Below are positions 48,547 through 59,636 of a stretch of 64,000 nucleotides of DNA, piece after piece. Numbering within the stretch: the stretch's first letter is position 1; each line of letters opens with the position of its first letter. Where the stretch lies: NCBI GenBank assembly GCA_004369085.1, contig ML210188.1, positions 62,001 to 126,000 on the forward strand, read 5' to 3'. Origin of the DNA: Coprinopsis marcescibilis. Lineage: Eukaryota > Basidiomycota > Agaricomycetes > Agaricales > Psathyrellaceae. The notes beneath the pieces were generated by a model that had not been told where the DNA came from, made no database searches, and saw nothing but the letters and a program-made list of their open reading frames with translations. Position numbers and translations under genes: made by a program.

Positions 48547-50215
48547 TCATCGAGCGACAGGAACACCCCCGCGATATGCTTGCTGCTGCTGCTGCTGTTG
48601 TTGTTGAATTCTGGGTGGCTGCGGTTGTCCGTTCTGCCTCAACTGGGCGGCGTATGCCTGTTGTTGGGAAATTTGGCCGTTCCGTTGTTGCTGTTGCTGT
48701 TGTTGTTGTTGCTGCTGAGCAGATACTGCCGCAATCTGCTTCTGCTGTTGCGACTGGTGCTGGAATGGCTTCTGCTTCTGCTCGTCCGTTGCGTTGGGCG
48801 CAACATAGAGGCTCCTGTCGATTGATTGTGGAATGGGTTGAATCTCCGTGCCCAACTCTTGCTCAATCTTGTAGAGGTTGAATCGGTCCTCATATGTCAC
48901 CAGATTGATGGCGAGACCAAGGTGTCCGAAACGACCTGAACGACCGATACGATGCAGATAAGTTTCACTGTTCTTCGGGAAGTCGAAATTGATGACGACG
49001 TTTACGGCTTGGATATCGATACCACGGGTGAGAAGGTCTGAGCAGACAAGGTTGCGGCACACGCCATTACGGAAATCGTGGAAGACGCGATTACGATGCG
49101 ACTGGAGCATCTTTGCATGGGAGTAGAAGCAGGAGTAACCGAGCTCGGTAATCTTCTTCGCAAGAAGCTCGACTCGGTTGGTGCTGTTGCAGAAAATGAT
49201 CGACTGGTTGATTTGGAGCTGGGAGTGTTGAAAGTCAATAGCCGTCAGCAAGGTAAAGAAAATGGCTCACTTTCGAGAAAAGCGTGTTAAGGCAATGGAC
49301 CTTTTGACGCTCCTCGACATACGCGTAATATTGGGTAACACCTCGCAGTGTCAGTTCGTCCATTAGGTTGATCTCATATGGAGAACGCATGTGTTTGTCC
49401 TATTCATAACGGGTTATTAAAACACTGATCCGCAATGCGATAATGAATCCATACCTTGAAATCTTTTACGATCATAGGGAAAGTTGCGCTGAACAACATA
49501 ACTTGTCGCTCTTGCGGCAGGAAGGACAGAAGCTGTTCCATGACGGGCGCGAATTCGGGTGAAAGCAGCTTGTCGGCTTCATCCATCACGAACACGGGAC
49601 ATTCACTTAAGTCTGCCACGCCCTTTCCTGCAAGATCCAATATGCGACCGGGTGTTCCGACGAGTACATGCACTGATTCGCTCAATCGGATGATATCGTC
49701 TTTCAATGTCGTTCCTCCAGTCGTAACCATAACTTGGACACCCATGTGCTTGCCGAGGATTTTGCAGACTTGTGCTGTCTGGAGCGCCAGCTCACGCGTG
49801 GGGACAAGGAGGAGTGCCTGGATCTTGGGTTTGCCGACGTCGACTTGTTCCAGGGAAGGAATAACAAAAGCGGCTGTCTTTCCAGTGCCATTCTTTGCTC
49901 GAGCAAGAATATCCCGGCTGGTGAGGGCTGTGGGGATAGCTTCCTCCTGGATAGGCGAGGGTTTTTCGAACCCGGCTTCGAAGATGCCCATGAGAAGTTC
50001 GCGCCGGAGTTTCATGTCTTCAAATTCCATGCCCTTAGTCGCGGTAACATCTTCTGTCTGAGGTCGTACATCCTTTGGCGGTGCCTGGAGGCCATTCCGC
50101 CAGTGCTCGGTCGTGCTTGTGCTTCTGCGTGTGCCACCATAAGCCATCCGCCCAAACCCAGAGATATCGACGCAAAAACGTACGATGATGATGAAGCAGG
50201 CGCTACTTGAGCCAT
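48547..50215 (-). CDS. DHH1: DEAD-box RNA helicase DHH1 (DDX6 family)
   Basis: DHH1/DDX6 is an ATP-dependent RNA helicase that promotes decapping and translational repression in P-bodies. The N-terminal motifs are [14 protein letters not shown] (Q motif), [11 protein letters not shown] (motif I), [26 protein letters not shown] (DEAD) and LFSATFP (SAT). The second RecA domain has [29 protein letters not shown] and [12 protein letters not shown] Gln-rich C-terminal tail follows. The start is taken at the ATG 50213-50215 ([11 protein letters not shown]), with a 59-bp intron whose GTACGT and ACGCAG ends restore the frame. An ATG inside that intron (50147) is in frame with the same ORF and would give a different N-terminus. 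Further introns lie near 49437 and 49275. The family is certain. Confidence 0.93.
48583..48720 (-). repeat. Polyglutamine-coding CAG/CAA repeats in the DHH1 tail
   Basis: Two runs of mainly CAG/CAA codons (about 48583-48612 and 48672-48720) encode uninterrupted Gln tracts of 9-12 residues in a low-complexity tail. Such tails help DDX6-type helicases enter condensates; length is likely to vary between strains. Confidence 0.75.
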
Positions 50216-51677
50216 TGTAGAAGAAAAATCGAGTGCTGCGCGCTCAAAAAGTCGGGAAATGGATTCGTTGAAAAACGGCGTCAAAGGTGTGATTCGGTGT
50301 AAATTTTGTTGGGTGCTGCTGTGAACTTGTGTATCTGGTGAGCTTGTATTGGGGCTGTTCTAGTTCGGCAGAAATCTGAAGCTTTGTGGTGAAAATCAGG
50401 GGTGTTGGCGTGGACAATGGGGAACAGGTGCAACGGTGAAAACACTCGCCTTGTGTTTGGAAAACCATGATTTCCTGTTTTCCCACGCACCCTTAGCACG
50501 GCCACAACAAGTCACGGCCCTTCCTCCTCGTACCTGGGCCCGCCACCTCATTCTTCCTTTTCCACCAACATCATTATATTTCCGGAGGGTGTCTTACCAG
50601 GCTTATTTAACGTCAAACTCTGGTTGCTGGTCGCTGGGTACGATGGCTGCGCTCTGTGTACACTCCAGGCAAAGAAATCTACATATCTCTGGCCAATTTT
50701 GTGGTTCGAAACAAGATCGCGATGTATCTGACCATCTTGGCTGCCATGACACTCTGCTCCTAGTGATCTCTACTTTCTGGAACCTGGGAATGGCGTCGTC
50801 GCGATGATGCTTGATCGGAGGCCAGCAGTCGGTCTCGAATGTCAGCTGGGTCATCCTTCGAAAAACGCGTCGGGTGGCTTGGACCTGTAATATCCTTGCA
50901 AGCTCTGGCTCAAAATTTGGCGCCTCCTAGACTTTCTGGAGTAAATTCAACGTCCATCAACAACATGCACGTACCCCAGGCAGTCGGTCTGTGTCTTATC
51001 AAAAAAGTCGGAACAGTCCCATGGTCATTTCCCTGAACCAGTTGGTCGACTCACAATTAATGCATCACCAAGGCGGGGATGGTTGCTTCGGTGGGGCAAG
51101 TCACCCACGTTCAATCGAGTTTCTCATCATGTTCTGTCGGGTTATAACCGTACCTCGCGGCTTTCTTCCGGTTGGCCTTTCTGTGAACTGGCCGAGCTGC
51201 GTCAGTCCAAGCTCTCAGTATCTCTCTATCTGCATTGAAGCTCAAATGACAATGCTTGCAGGCTTGTAATTGGTTAAAACAGTTCAACAGTTCCGGCTGG
51301 TTTCCAACTCACAGTCCTTTCATCGCCATCCCGAATCCCGATATCAATCTCGCAACATTCAATCCAACTGTTTTATCCTCCCGAGCAAGGACACAGGACA
51401 TTGTCAGCTTGTCTCTGGTCAAAACCCTTCCACCTGTTCCTGTCATAATTCCTTGCTTCGATTGTTCTGGTACTTTATGCTGGGAAACATCAAAAGACAT
51501 CGGGCGAGAAACATCATTCGAAGGGCGACGCAACTATGATATGAGATCGAGCATATTCGTCCACTTCGCTGTTCTAGATTTTACTGAAACATTTTATGGC
51601 TGAATTTGTTTATCCATGCGATACAGAACTACATAAGCTTAATGTGCACGGATATCAACTAACCTTAAGGTCAAAAA
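50216..51677. other. Intergenic region upstream of DHH1, no gene seen
   Basis: DHH1 promoter side and general spacer. Several 60-120-codon frames on both strands overlap one another and lack introns, motifs or start context. Nothing is supported. Confidence 0.4.
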
Positions 51678-52235
51678 TTAAGCGAAGGTCTGAAGAAAGT
51701 TTGTCCGCAGGTGACGGACGTGTCGGGGATTCTGTTTCACTTTGTTGACTTGATAGCCTCCGAGGGCAGCGTGTGCGTACCGACATTCCATCACGTCGGA
51801 CGGCTGCCACTGCAGCTTCAAAGTCCTGTAGCATCTCAATCGACCATTGGCCTACCCACTCTCGTACCGTTCCCCTATCTGTTTGTCGCGAACTGTACTT
51901 ACGCTAATCATCTTTGATTGTCGTTCATGCTCCCGCTCCACTCTCTTTTGAACCGTAAACCGTTGTGTTCGGATGCATTGCTCGCAAACTCGATGCATCC
52001 GGAAACCATGATCAACACAAAATCCGTTTGTTGGCGGCCAGGTGTCCGGCGATAGTGAGGTCAAAATCTCGACATCCGCAAGGACGAATGAAAATAAGGT
52101 GCGTTTCAACGTAAATGGGACACACCCAATAGGGGTTCTTACATTCACATGAAGCGATGCGCGGGCAGCGAAATTCAAATGCATCCCGAGTCTCGCGCCT
52201 GGGCAACCTGGGCTTAGCCCTCCAACACACTTCAT
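51678..52235 (-). CDS. Tentative small protein with a Cys/His cluster
   Basis: I do not recognise a family. A frame from the ATG at 52235 (MKCVGGLSPGCPGARLG) or 52184 (MHLNFAARASLHVN) leads into a region rich in paired Cys and His (FCVDHGFRMHRVCEQC), then a basic helix-prone stretch (RVEREHERQSKMIS). Two introns with good ends, 51826-51902 (GTAAGT...CTACAG) and 51732-51780 (GTACGC...AAACAG), keep frame and continue DFEAAVAAVRRDGMSNPRHV, ending LQTFA before the TAA at 51678-51680. That two independent introns preserve a charged, soluble-looking frame is the main support. A zinc-binding role is inference. The N-terminus is uncertain; upstream exons may exist. Confidence 0.4.
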
Positions 52236-52277
52236 CTCTCCCCAACATTTCTGTATCGTTGGCGAGGGGCGCTCCAC

Positions 52278-52922
52278 CGCTCTACGTTCCTGGGTTCCCT
52301 GAAGCCCCGAAAAGGCTTGTTAGCGGCCATGTCTTTGAAAGGTTTCACGTAACGTTCCTGAGAATGGTGCGTTATGACCATCAAGATCTCATCAAATGTG
52401 GTTCTGTCTGGAAAGCTTTGTCTCCATTTGCTCTCTCGTGGCTTAGCCTCCGAAAGAACAGATGGGAATCTCCCCCTGGGTCCTGGCGTCGATTAGCTGA
52501 AATCCCAGGACCTTTGACGACACCGAGCCCAACTGGCCAACATTCCGTTGCGCGTCTTGACGGGTTGTTCTCTGACATTCACCACAAGTTCGTCTTTCTC
52601 TTGTTCGCGTCCTCATCGCCTTCCATAGCACGACCTCACTAGACCTCGCCTATCGGAGCTCGGTAAGTAAAACTCAGCGCCGGCAGCGGCCCCATTCAGA
52701 AAGCACACCGTTTTCTGACTGAACCGGGCGCCCACTGACGTTCTTCCTGACATGATGCTAATGATCTCACAATTAGAGGACTGCTTGGTCAAGTGCCCAA
52801 GGGCTGGACACATCACACATTCCTTTCAAATACACGCTCTTTTAGGAGATTCTTCCGAGCTTTTTGCCCCCTTCCACTTCCTCCCCTGATCACCCATTAC
52901 CGGAGTGGAGCCAACTGCCAAC
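52278..52922. other. Divergent intergenic region
   Basis: Promoter side of the DUF7729-like gene. A 161-codon plus-strand frame (52157-52642) partly overlaps the tentative minus-strand gene and shows no domain or signal, so it is not called. Upstream exons of the minus-strand gene could lie here. Confidence 0.4.
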
Positions 52923-54495
52923 ATGTTCACTCCACCAGCATCCCCTCAGCCGGTAAAGGGAGCGCTCAGCTCAGCGCAGAGTATGCCACCTCTGCCCTCA
53001 CCACTTGCGGATCAGAAAGCTTTTGCTCGAAGCCCTTCGCCGCTCGCAGATTCGCCCATCCCCAGTAAAGGGGAAGAGAAGCGTCGAATAGGGCGTCGTT
53101 TCCGATACGCCGTAATCTTCGTCCCATTCTTCCTCGTCGCCCTCACATTGTCGGCCAGAGTACTCACCGCAGACCACTGGTCCCGCGACTCCAGCACACT
53201 TTCAACGACTTCACGAATATGGGGCAAAGTCTTTTCATTGGAGGGTCCTCAGGAGGTGCACGTATTCAGACGGCAATCTGGAGGGGGTAGCTCAGCATCG
53301 GGAGCACCCACTGGCCCAACACCTGCGCCAACAGTCCCCGAATCGCCACCTGTGCTGCCTACACCGTTCCCTCAACCCTTCGACGGCGTATGGCAACAAC
53401 CAACCACCCCTTCATGTCGCAACTTTTTCTCGAGGATGGCCAACTCACAGCCCTTCCGCGCATGTCGACCATTCTCACTGCTATGGGGTTCATCAGACAC
53501 TTTTCTTGATGTGAGCTTCCTTTCTTTCTTGTTTATCTTCTTATTCGATCATGGGGGCGTTCTCGTTTTTGGAAACATCGGGTGGTCGTCCACCTCTTCT
53601 CTTCCCAAAATATCGCCTGGGCCTCTTCCTTTCTGCTTGATCTGAGAATAATTGGCTTACGTGACATCATCTTTTTTTGCGGACAGGCTCAAACCAACTT
53701 GCCGCTTCTCAACAACCTCGTCTGGGGGACATGCAACACCAACATCGCCCTAAGTGACTGTATAGTCAACATGGATGGATACGCAGCAGATCTAAGGAGG
53801 GAATGCGCAACAGAGCTGAGTTCTGGGGACTACACCATTGAAGGTGCTCTCATCGGTAAGTTTACACTTCAAAATATACCGAGGCTCGTGGCCCGCATTC
53901 GAAGCGTCTTCTTGCATCGCATTCTTCCGCTCAGCCAGTGGCGTCATGCTTCTTCATCTTCTTCTGCGTGTTTGTACGCTAACATAACACAAACCTTCTT
54001 TCCCATATCCCCATCCACATCCGATTCCGCCTTCAACTTGATGATCCACGTTGTCTGAATACTGATGCTATCTCCACAGCTCTAGACGCATACGCTGTCA
54101 TGCGAGAAGCCGCATGTTTGTCGGATCCGACGACGAACACATACTGCTTGGTTAATGCCGCTCGAGATGGCAGCTCAAAGAACCTCGACTTCTACTCCCT
54201 CTTCTCAGGCATTAAGCTCACTAAGAATACCGACCCTCAATGCACGCCATGCCTCAGGAGCTTGATGAGCGTATACTCGACTGCTCTCAAGACCACGCCG
54301 AACGCCAAGGAGAAGCTATCTGGGTTATTCGAGACTTACGAGACCGCTGCGGAGAGGGCGCTTGCCAAGTGCGGACTCGGTTTTGCCCTCACGAACATCG
54401 CAAGTCCGGCGAGGAGCGATCGGTTGGGTGGAGTGTTGTGGACGAGGCTTGGGGTCATGGTTCTGAGTATGATGGTTGGGTCGATGCTTCTGTAA
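52923..54495 (+). CDS. DUF7729-like Cys-rich surface protein with C-terminal hydrophobic tail
   Basis: Three exons (52923-53510, 53687-53855, 54080-54495) encode 390 aa. A basic Ser/Pro N-terminus leads into a membrane segment (about residues 60-80, YAVIFVPFFLVALTL), then a Ser/Pro/Thr linker. The Cys-rich domain begins PFPQPFDGVW, with paired Cys in SCRNFF, RACRPFSLL, WGTCNTN, LRRECATE, AACLSD, TYCLVN and QCTPCL. It ends with a hydrophobic stretch (WTRLGVMVLSMMVGSMLL) typical of GPI attachment or a second anchor. From memory of fungal sequences this pattern matches the uncharacterised DUF7729 family; a database search would settle it. Introns here (176 and 224 bp) are longer than usual. Probably cell-surface; function unknown. 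Confidence 0.8.
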
Positions 54496-55256
54496 CGGTC
54501 GGCCGTTCTCGACAGCACTGTCCTGGTCTTCATCATCAACAGCGACATCAACCATACGACCCATCTGAGGACTCAGTCCGGACATCCCCGATCTCTTCGC
54601 CATAATCACGCATCTCCCATTCCGATACCTGTATTATCACCTTCACTCTTCTTGGCTCTGATAACGCATGGATCCACAGTCCTTGTGACCGATTTTGCGC
54701 CGGCATCCTCGGGGACTGTTTTTGGATATCTTACATACCAATTCTGTGTAGTTTTGCCTCATTTCGCTTGGCTGGCGGACACCGTGAACAACGGGCGGGC
54801 TGTTTCTTCTCCATCCAGATGCAGACGCATCGCTTGAAACGCACAACCATGCGGCGTCGGGGCTTTCACATTATTGTATTCTGCACATGACGACCTTAAC
54901 CATTTATGTAGCTTAGCTTTTTTCACAAGGGATTCCATCTTCATCTTGTATTTTCCCTCAACCTTCCTTCTCGTTTTCGGGTATTCGCAATCCTTCCTTC
55001 TTGCATATTCATGTGGCCTTTCTACTACGTTACCTACGGATTATTAGTTGTTCGGAGCTGTATATCGCGCTCACTTCGCTTTATTGGCCCCTTTTTATTT
55101 GGATTATTTATCACCTTTTTACTTCTCTGTAGACGGTTTCGTTGGGGAATTTGTCATAAGCTCTGCACAATATGGAGATTTTTTCCGGAATACATTTGGC
55201 TGTCGCCGCTTGACCATACATACATGTTGCGTCTGTGCAACTAGAGTAAGGCGTTA
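54496..55256. other. Convergent intergenic region, no gene seen
   Basis: 3' flanks of the DUF7729-like gene and of the WSC gene. Short hydrophobic frames near 55010-55280 arise from T-rich DNA and are not called. Confidence 0.4.
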
Positions 55257-56558
55257 TCAGGGCCTAAAGCTAGTAATGTAAGGCAGAATCTGCAAATAGA
55301 CCTCCTGGCACTGCGTATGAACGTAATGCGGATGGTTGGGCCTCGGTGAGTAAACCAGATCTGTCCTTCCACCTGCCGTTGTGTTGGTGCACAACGCCCA
55401 CAAATCCGTTCTCCCATCTACGGAGACAACTGGAAAGCCTACGAAACCGATGGGCCATTGAGAGACCGGATTAGGCTGTAAAGAGAGAAAATGCCCAGTG
55501 AGTACTTGTATCGAATTCAAAGTACCCGGGTATTTGGATAACTAACCTTGACACAGTATCCGTTGTGCCCCAAAGGGCTGGCAGGGCTCCTCGTTCGAAA
55601 GACTTGCGCATCTCCCACAGTAGGCACGATCGCCTGGTAAGTGTTCGCTGTCAATCGTCCGTCGACGATAGGAAACAGGACATCGTCTGTCATCCGCCAA
55701 AAACAATCGTGAGTTTCACAAGCCTAATGATCAAGATCAAAAAACCTCGAGGTCAGTCACATCGTACTATGATAGTTATCGAGGAGTAGAATGTCTATCA
55801 CCGTCACTTACTGTGATAACCCGGAACGATGTTGGGTCGCTGGGAGAGTTGGTAGAAATCGAACGAAGGTTGACTGTCCCAGCTCCGTTCAGCCAGGGTA
55901 CTCCAGATTTGGGGATGGCTTGGAGCCTGTTCTGTGCGAAGGTGCCTGGAGTACGCCAGTTGATGCAGTCGCTGGGACTTGGAGGGACGCCCTCCGTGTT
56001 CTCGTAGAGGAGCATCCGGTTGGCCGACCCACACCATTCACTCTGGTTCCCCGCACAGGGGATGTCACAGTCGAAGTTGGTGGTGATAGGCAACTCGCCT
56101 AGATGGTTGTAATTGTCGCACCCTGATAGACGTGGTATTAAGGCCGTACTCCGCCACGACATGATACGAGGACTCACAGCATTCGTTTCCATTTTCTAAA
56201 CCTGCTAGTCCGTACCCATTCTCTGCGCACTTTGACGTGCACCTTTCAGCACTGATGCCTTCGGGGATGGCAAAGTGAAAGTCCAGCATCCTAACCCCGA
56301 AGTCGCGCCTAGATGTAAAAGAGTTGGCAAAAGAGAAGAGTTGTGAAAGCAAATCCTACTGACACATAACATCCTCTTCCTCTCCATGGCCCAATTTGCC
56401 ATCTAATTGGAGGACCCTCGTTCTGCGCACTCGCCTATTGCACAGATGTAAGCTGGTGGCGATGTATGGACTTGTCGGTCTCTCAGAATCATAGACTCAC
56501 CACGGCTATGCAAGTCAAGGCCCAAACGATAGATTTCAACATCATCGAAGAAGTCATG
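55257..56558 (-). CDS. Secreted WSC-domain protein
   Basis: WSC domains bind carbohydrates of the cell wall, probably glucans. The ATG at 56556-56558 begins a signal peptide (MTSSMMLKSIVWALTCIAV). After the first intron, APPROX 24 residues precede the WSC domain: GCYV, RMLDFHFAIPEGISAERC, AGLENGNECWC, CDIPCAGNQSEWCG, NRMLLYE, with the spaced Cys of the family. A C-terminal part of about 200 residues (SDCINWRTPGTFAQNRLQAI..., CETHDCFWRMTDDVLFP..., WPIGFVGFPVVSVDG, ending YITSFRP) has no domain I recognise. It reads like a globular beta-rich module. Introns sit inside the WSC domain (for instance between NEC and WCDN). About 320 aa; secreted, with no membrane anchor after the signal. Confidence 0.78.
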
Positions 56559-56595
56559 GAACAGTGCGGTGGAAGCATGGGTCAGAATTACCAGC

Positions 56596-56603
56596 TTTTT
56601 ATA
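56596..56603 (-). promoter_or_regulatory. TATA box of the WSC gene
   Basis: TATAAAAA on the minus strand lies only about 38 bp upstream of the ATG at 56558, which implies a very short 5' leader. Confidence 0.5.
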
Positions 56604-57810
56604 CTATGTGAGCATGGGTAAAATATGCAATTGACTTCTTCATGTAAACTCTCGAGAAGGTGGCAGCTTGAATGTTGAAGCCGACAGATGCGCAATTGCC
56701 TATGTGAATTGATTCTCGACTCTCAAGAAGGATGGCATCTCCAGCTCATCAATGTTCTCAAGAGTCATACCGCTACAGTTGGCATATTTGCGTGCGGTCC
56801 TGAGCGCGGAGGTTAAGTGTGCTAGAATGAAGATGGAGTATGAGAACCAAACGGCGTTTCGTGTTAATCAGTACTCCGGAGAATTTATCAGGCACATAAT
56901 CAACCAACGCGGAACAAGGTGCCCTCAGGCACGTACATCTACAGCTACCTAAGCGCTGCAAAACATAGTGATGAAGGACAGAATTGACGTTAGAAGCGCC
57001 GCCCTGAGCGGGTTCAATGGAGTGTGAGCGCCGATGTGGGAGTCTGGCTGAGTCTACCAGTGGGAAATCATACTTGTGTACTTATCTTCAAGTAGATGTC
57101 AGTTGATGACACTTCGACGTCTGGCCCCTTTCCTTTATGTATGAGTAGAACAAAAATGAATTTATGACTGAGACGACACCATGACAGCAATCCACGGTTG
57201 TTGGAACATGGCCTTTTATGGACCATTGACCTGCATTTATCGGGCCCCTCTGCGTTCCATCAGCATCTACCAGGACTCCAGGAGTAACTTGGGGCAGACA
57301 GAGACGGCGACAGAAGTCCCAACGGAACTCGAACAAAAACTCTAAGAAGAGCAATCCGGCCCGCTCTGCTCAAACAGCGCATCGCCACTTGGATCCCACC
57401 TCAGCCGGTGGCATAGTATTTGTCATTGCCCAGTGCTCTAGCTCTAGATAGTAGAAAGGCATCTGAGCTAACCTATGATATGTAGCTGTCAAGGTAGTGA
57501 GTTGACCGAGAGTCTGAGATTCGTCCACATCACTGGTATCATATCCATGATCGGTCACTCCGAGCTGCGATACTGAACTGGCGTCCGACAACTAGCAATT
57601 GGGTGTCCAAAGTCAGGACCTAACATACATCATGGCTGTATAGTCCGAACGAACCGAAGTCGGCGTTGACTCCTCGAGATTGAACAAAACGATGCTTGAT
57701 TGGCCTTGACTAGGATCCAAGCCCCTTATCCACATACCTAACCCTCCTGGCGCTTACTCTCCCCTGTATCCCAAAATACTGCAGCGGCTAAATTGCACTG
57801 TGAGATTTGG
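56604..57810. other. Intergenic region, no gene seen
   Basis: About 1.2 kb between divergent genes. Small frames near 56750 and 57090-57590 show no start context or coding signature. Confidence 0.4.
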
Positions 57811-59429
57811 ATGCAGGCATTCAATACCAAACCGTCCTTGGATGGCAAGCACATGGACCTGTTGGCGGTGTTTGTCGCAATTGCGCTCGAAAGTCTGCTG
57901 GTCGGCATCTTCATCGTCTTAGGCTCAATCTCCCTTTACCTATGGACTACGCGGATGCATGGATCTTCCGGTTTCATCCTCGAGGACGCACCTCTATCGA
58001 AGAGGAAACCTGCCACGCTACAAATGAAGGAAAGCATCCGTGGCCTTCAGATGGCTTTCAAAAATCCTCTCGTCTATGGAAGTGTCGCCTTGTCGATATG
58101 TATCCTTGGGGTATCTTTCGTTCTGTCAACCTATTTACCGTATTTTCTCACTTCTACATTACTTCGTCTTCACCAGCATTGGATTTGTACGGTGGTTCGC
58201 TTGTTCACGGCTGTTGAGATCCTTCAAGTTGGACAGTCTCCAATACCAATGTTCGAGGACCATAGACGTACAGACTTTATACTGATGTCGACGTTTATTG
58301 CGATGGCTTTCCCGGTGGTTGATTCTTTGTTGGTACGTGTTCAACCTAAACTACGTCACAGTTTCTCTTCTCGGTAGATTCTCTAAACGCTCATAGATCT
58401 GGCGCATGTGGGTCGTTTCCGGACGGTCGAGGTGCCTATTACTACTGCCACCTATATTGGCGGTTCTTGGGTTTACTGGTAGGTACTTCTAATCATCTCC
58501 TTCTCCAAGGGCTCACGCAAGTCACAAAGTGTGTGGTGCCCGGGTTATAGCTTCATTTCCTATGAGACAGTCGAATGATAACCTGTACTCCCCTAATATC
58601 AAGTCCTGGATTCTTTGCAACGCCGTTTTAACCACCTTGTAAGTCAAGGACGTTTATGCCTTACAACTACTGCGGCTCATATTCTTTATGTCAGTGCAAA
58701 TATATACTGTACAGGTTACCACCACTTTCCATCCATTTACTTATAATTACCACTGACTATACCCCCTTTTCAGCCTGCCTACTTTTTCGACTATGCAGGG
58801 TACACACTAGGAATGTGCTGTTTGGGATCTCTCGACGGGTATGTTTGTGCACTGTCCTCCGACACTTCACTCAGCCTAGTTCGACTCTGATTATCTTGAC
58901 TAATTTGCAGCCCATTCTTGTTATACTCGTTGAAAGCGCAGCGCTACATAGGTACGTTTACGACTGCTCTCAGTTCGTCATAGATGGTCAAATCGTTACT
59001 TTGCCATGTAGCGTCTGGACTGTGTTGGGGTTTGTGACATACCAAGCCGAGATGCCTCTTGCCATCATAGCACTGGAGACCGGCCCTGTCGTTGCAGGAA
59101 TAGCCTTCATGCTCATCAATGTTCGAGTAGGCCTTGGATGGGATATTCGACCAGACTTGAAGTGCGGACCGCTGCCCTTTATCTTGGCCCAGGCATTTCG
59201 AGGTACCCCTATGCAAGCAGACGACCAGGATGAAATCCCAAATCATGTCCTTCATGATCACCCGCGCCCATCCGTAGATGGCCCTCTGCCCGGAAGGGTG
59301 TCGATGTCGATCCAACACACGATCCGAGTCTCGACTCAATCCCTGCAACGACATAACGACGACGGACCTGCACGTTCTCCGTCACTATCCCAGAACGTCT
59401 GTATAGTTACTGGAGCTGCAACAGGCTAA
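57811..59429 (+). CDS. Multi-pass membrane protein of an Agaricomycete-expanded family
   Basis: Seven exons (57811-58110, 58177-58332, 58397-58478, 58551-58638, 58799-58838, 58911-58951, 59012-59429) encode about 374 aa. Hydrophobic helices are visible at VFVAIALESLLVGIFIVLGSI, VALSICILG, FIAMAFPVVDSLL, CLLLLPPILAVLGF, SWILCNAVLTTL, PILVILVESAALH and ALETGPVVAGIAFMLINVRV. The residues IWRMWVV after a loop, the RRPILVILVESAALHS segment and the closing INVRVGLG are hallmarks, in my memory, of a large uncharacterised seven-helix family in mushrooms. The tail is Ser/Pro-rich and cytoplasmic-looking, with SLSQNVCIVTGAATG at the end. The two shortest exons (40 and 41 nt) explain why the gene is easily missed. 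Role unknown; a receptor-like function is only a guess. Confidence 0.75.
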
Positions 59430-59636
59430 TGCATCAATAGAGGGTTAGGGCTGTCTATCTATACATGAGTTGAAGACACGCAATGCGCTCAATTTCAGTG
59501 CCGACAACTTAGGCGCGCGCCTACTAGGGGCTGAATTTGCTTGGCGCGTTGGCTAATTGTCCGGCGTTGAGGCCAGCAGGACTCAAGCTGTAGTATGTCT
59601 TACGATAGGAAAACATTATTTCCTGAGATAGTGGGT

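Noticed and set aside
48526..48881. Leu/Val/Ala-rich plus-strand frames
   Set aside because: Antisense of the CAG/CAA repeats in DHH1.
52157..52642. 161-codon plus-strand frame
   Set aside because: Overlaps a better-supported spliced minus-strand candidate and has no features.
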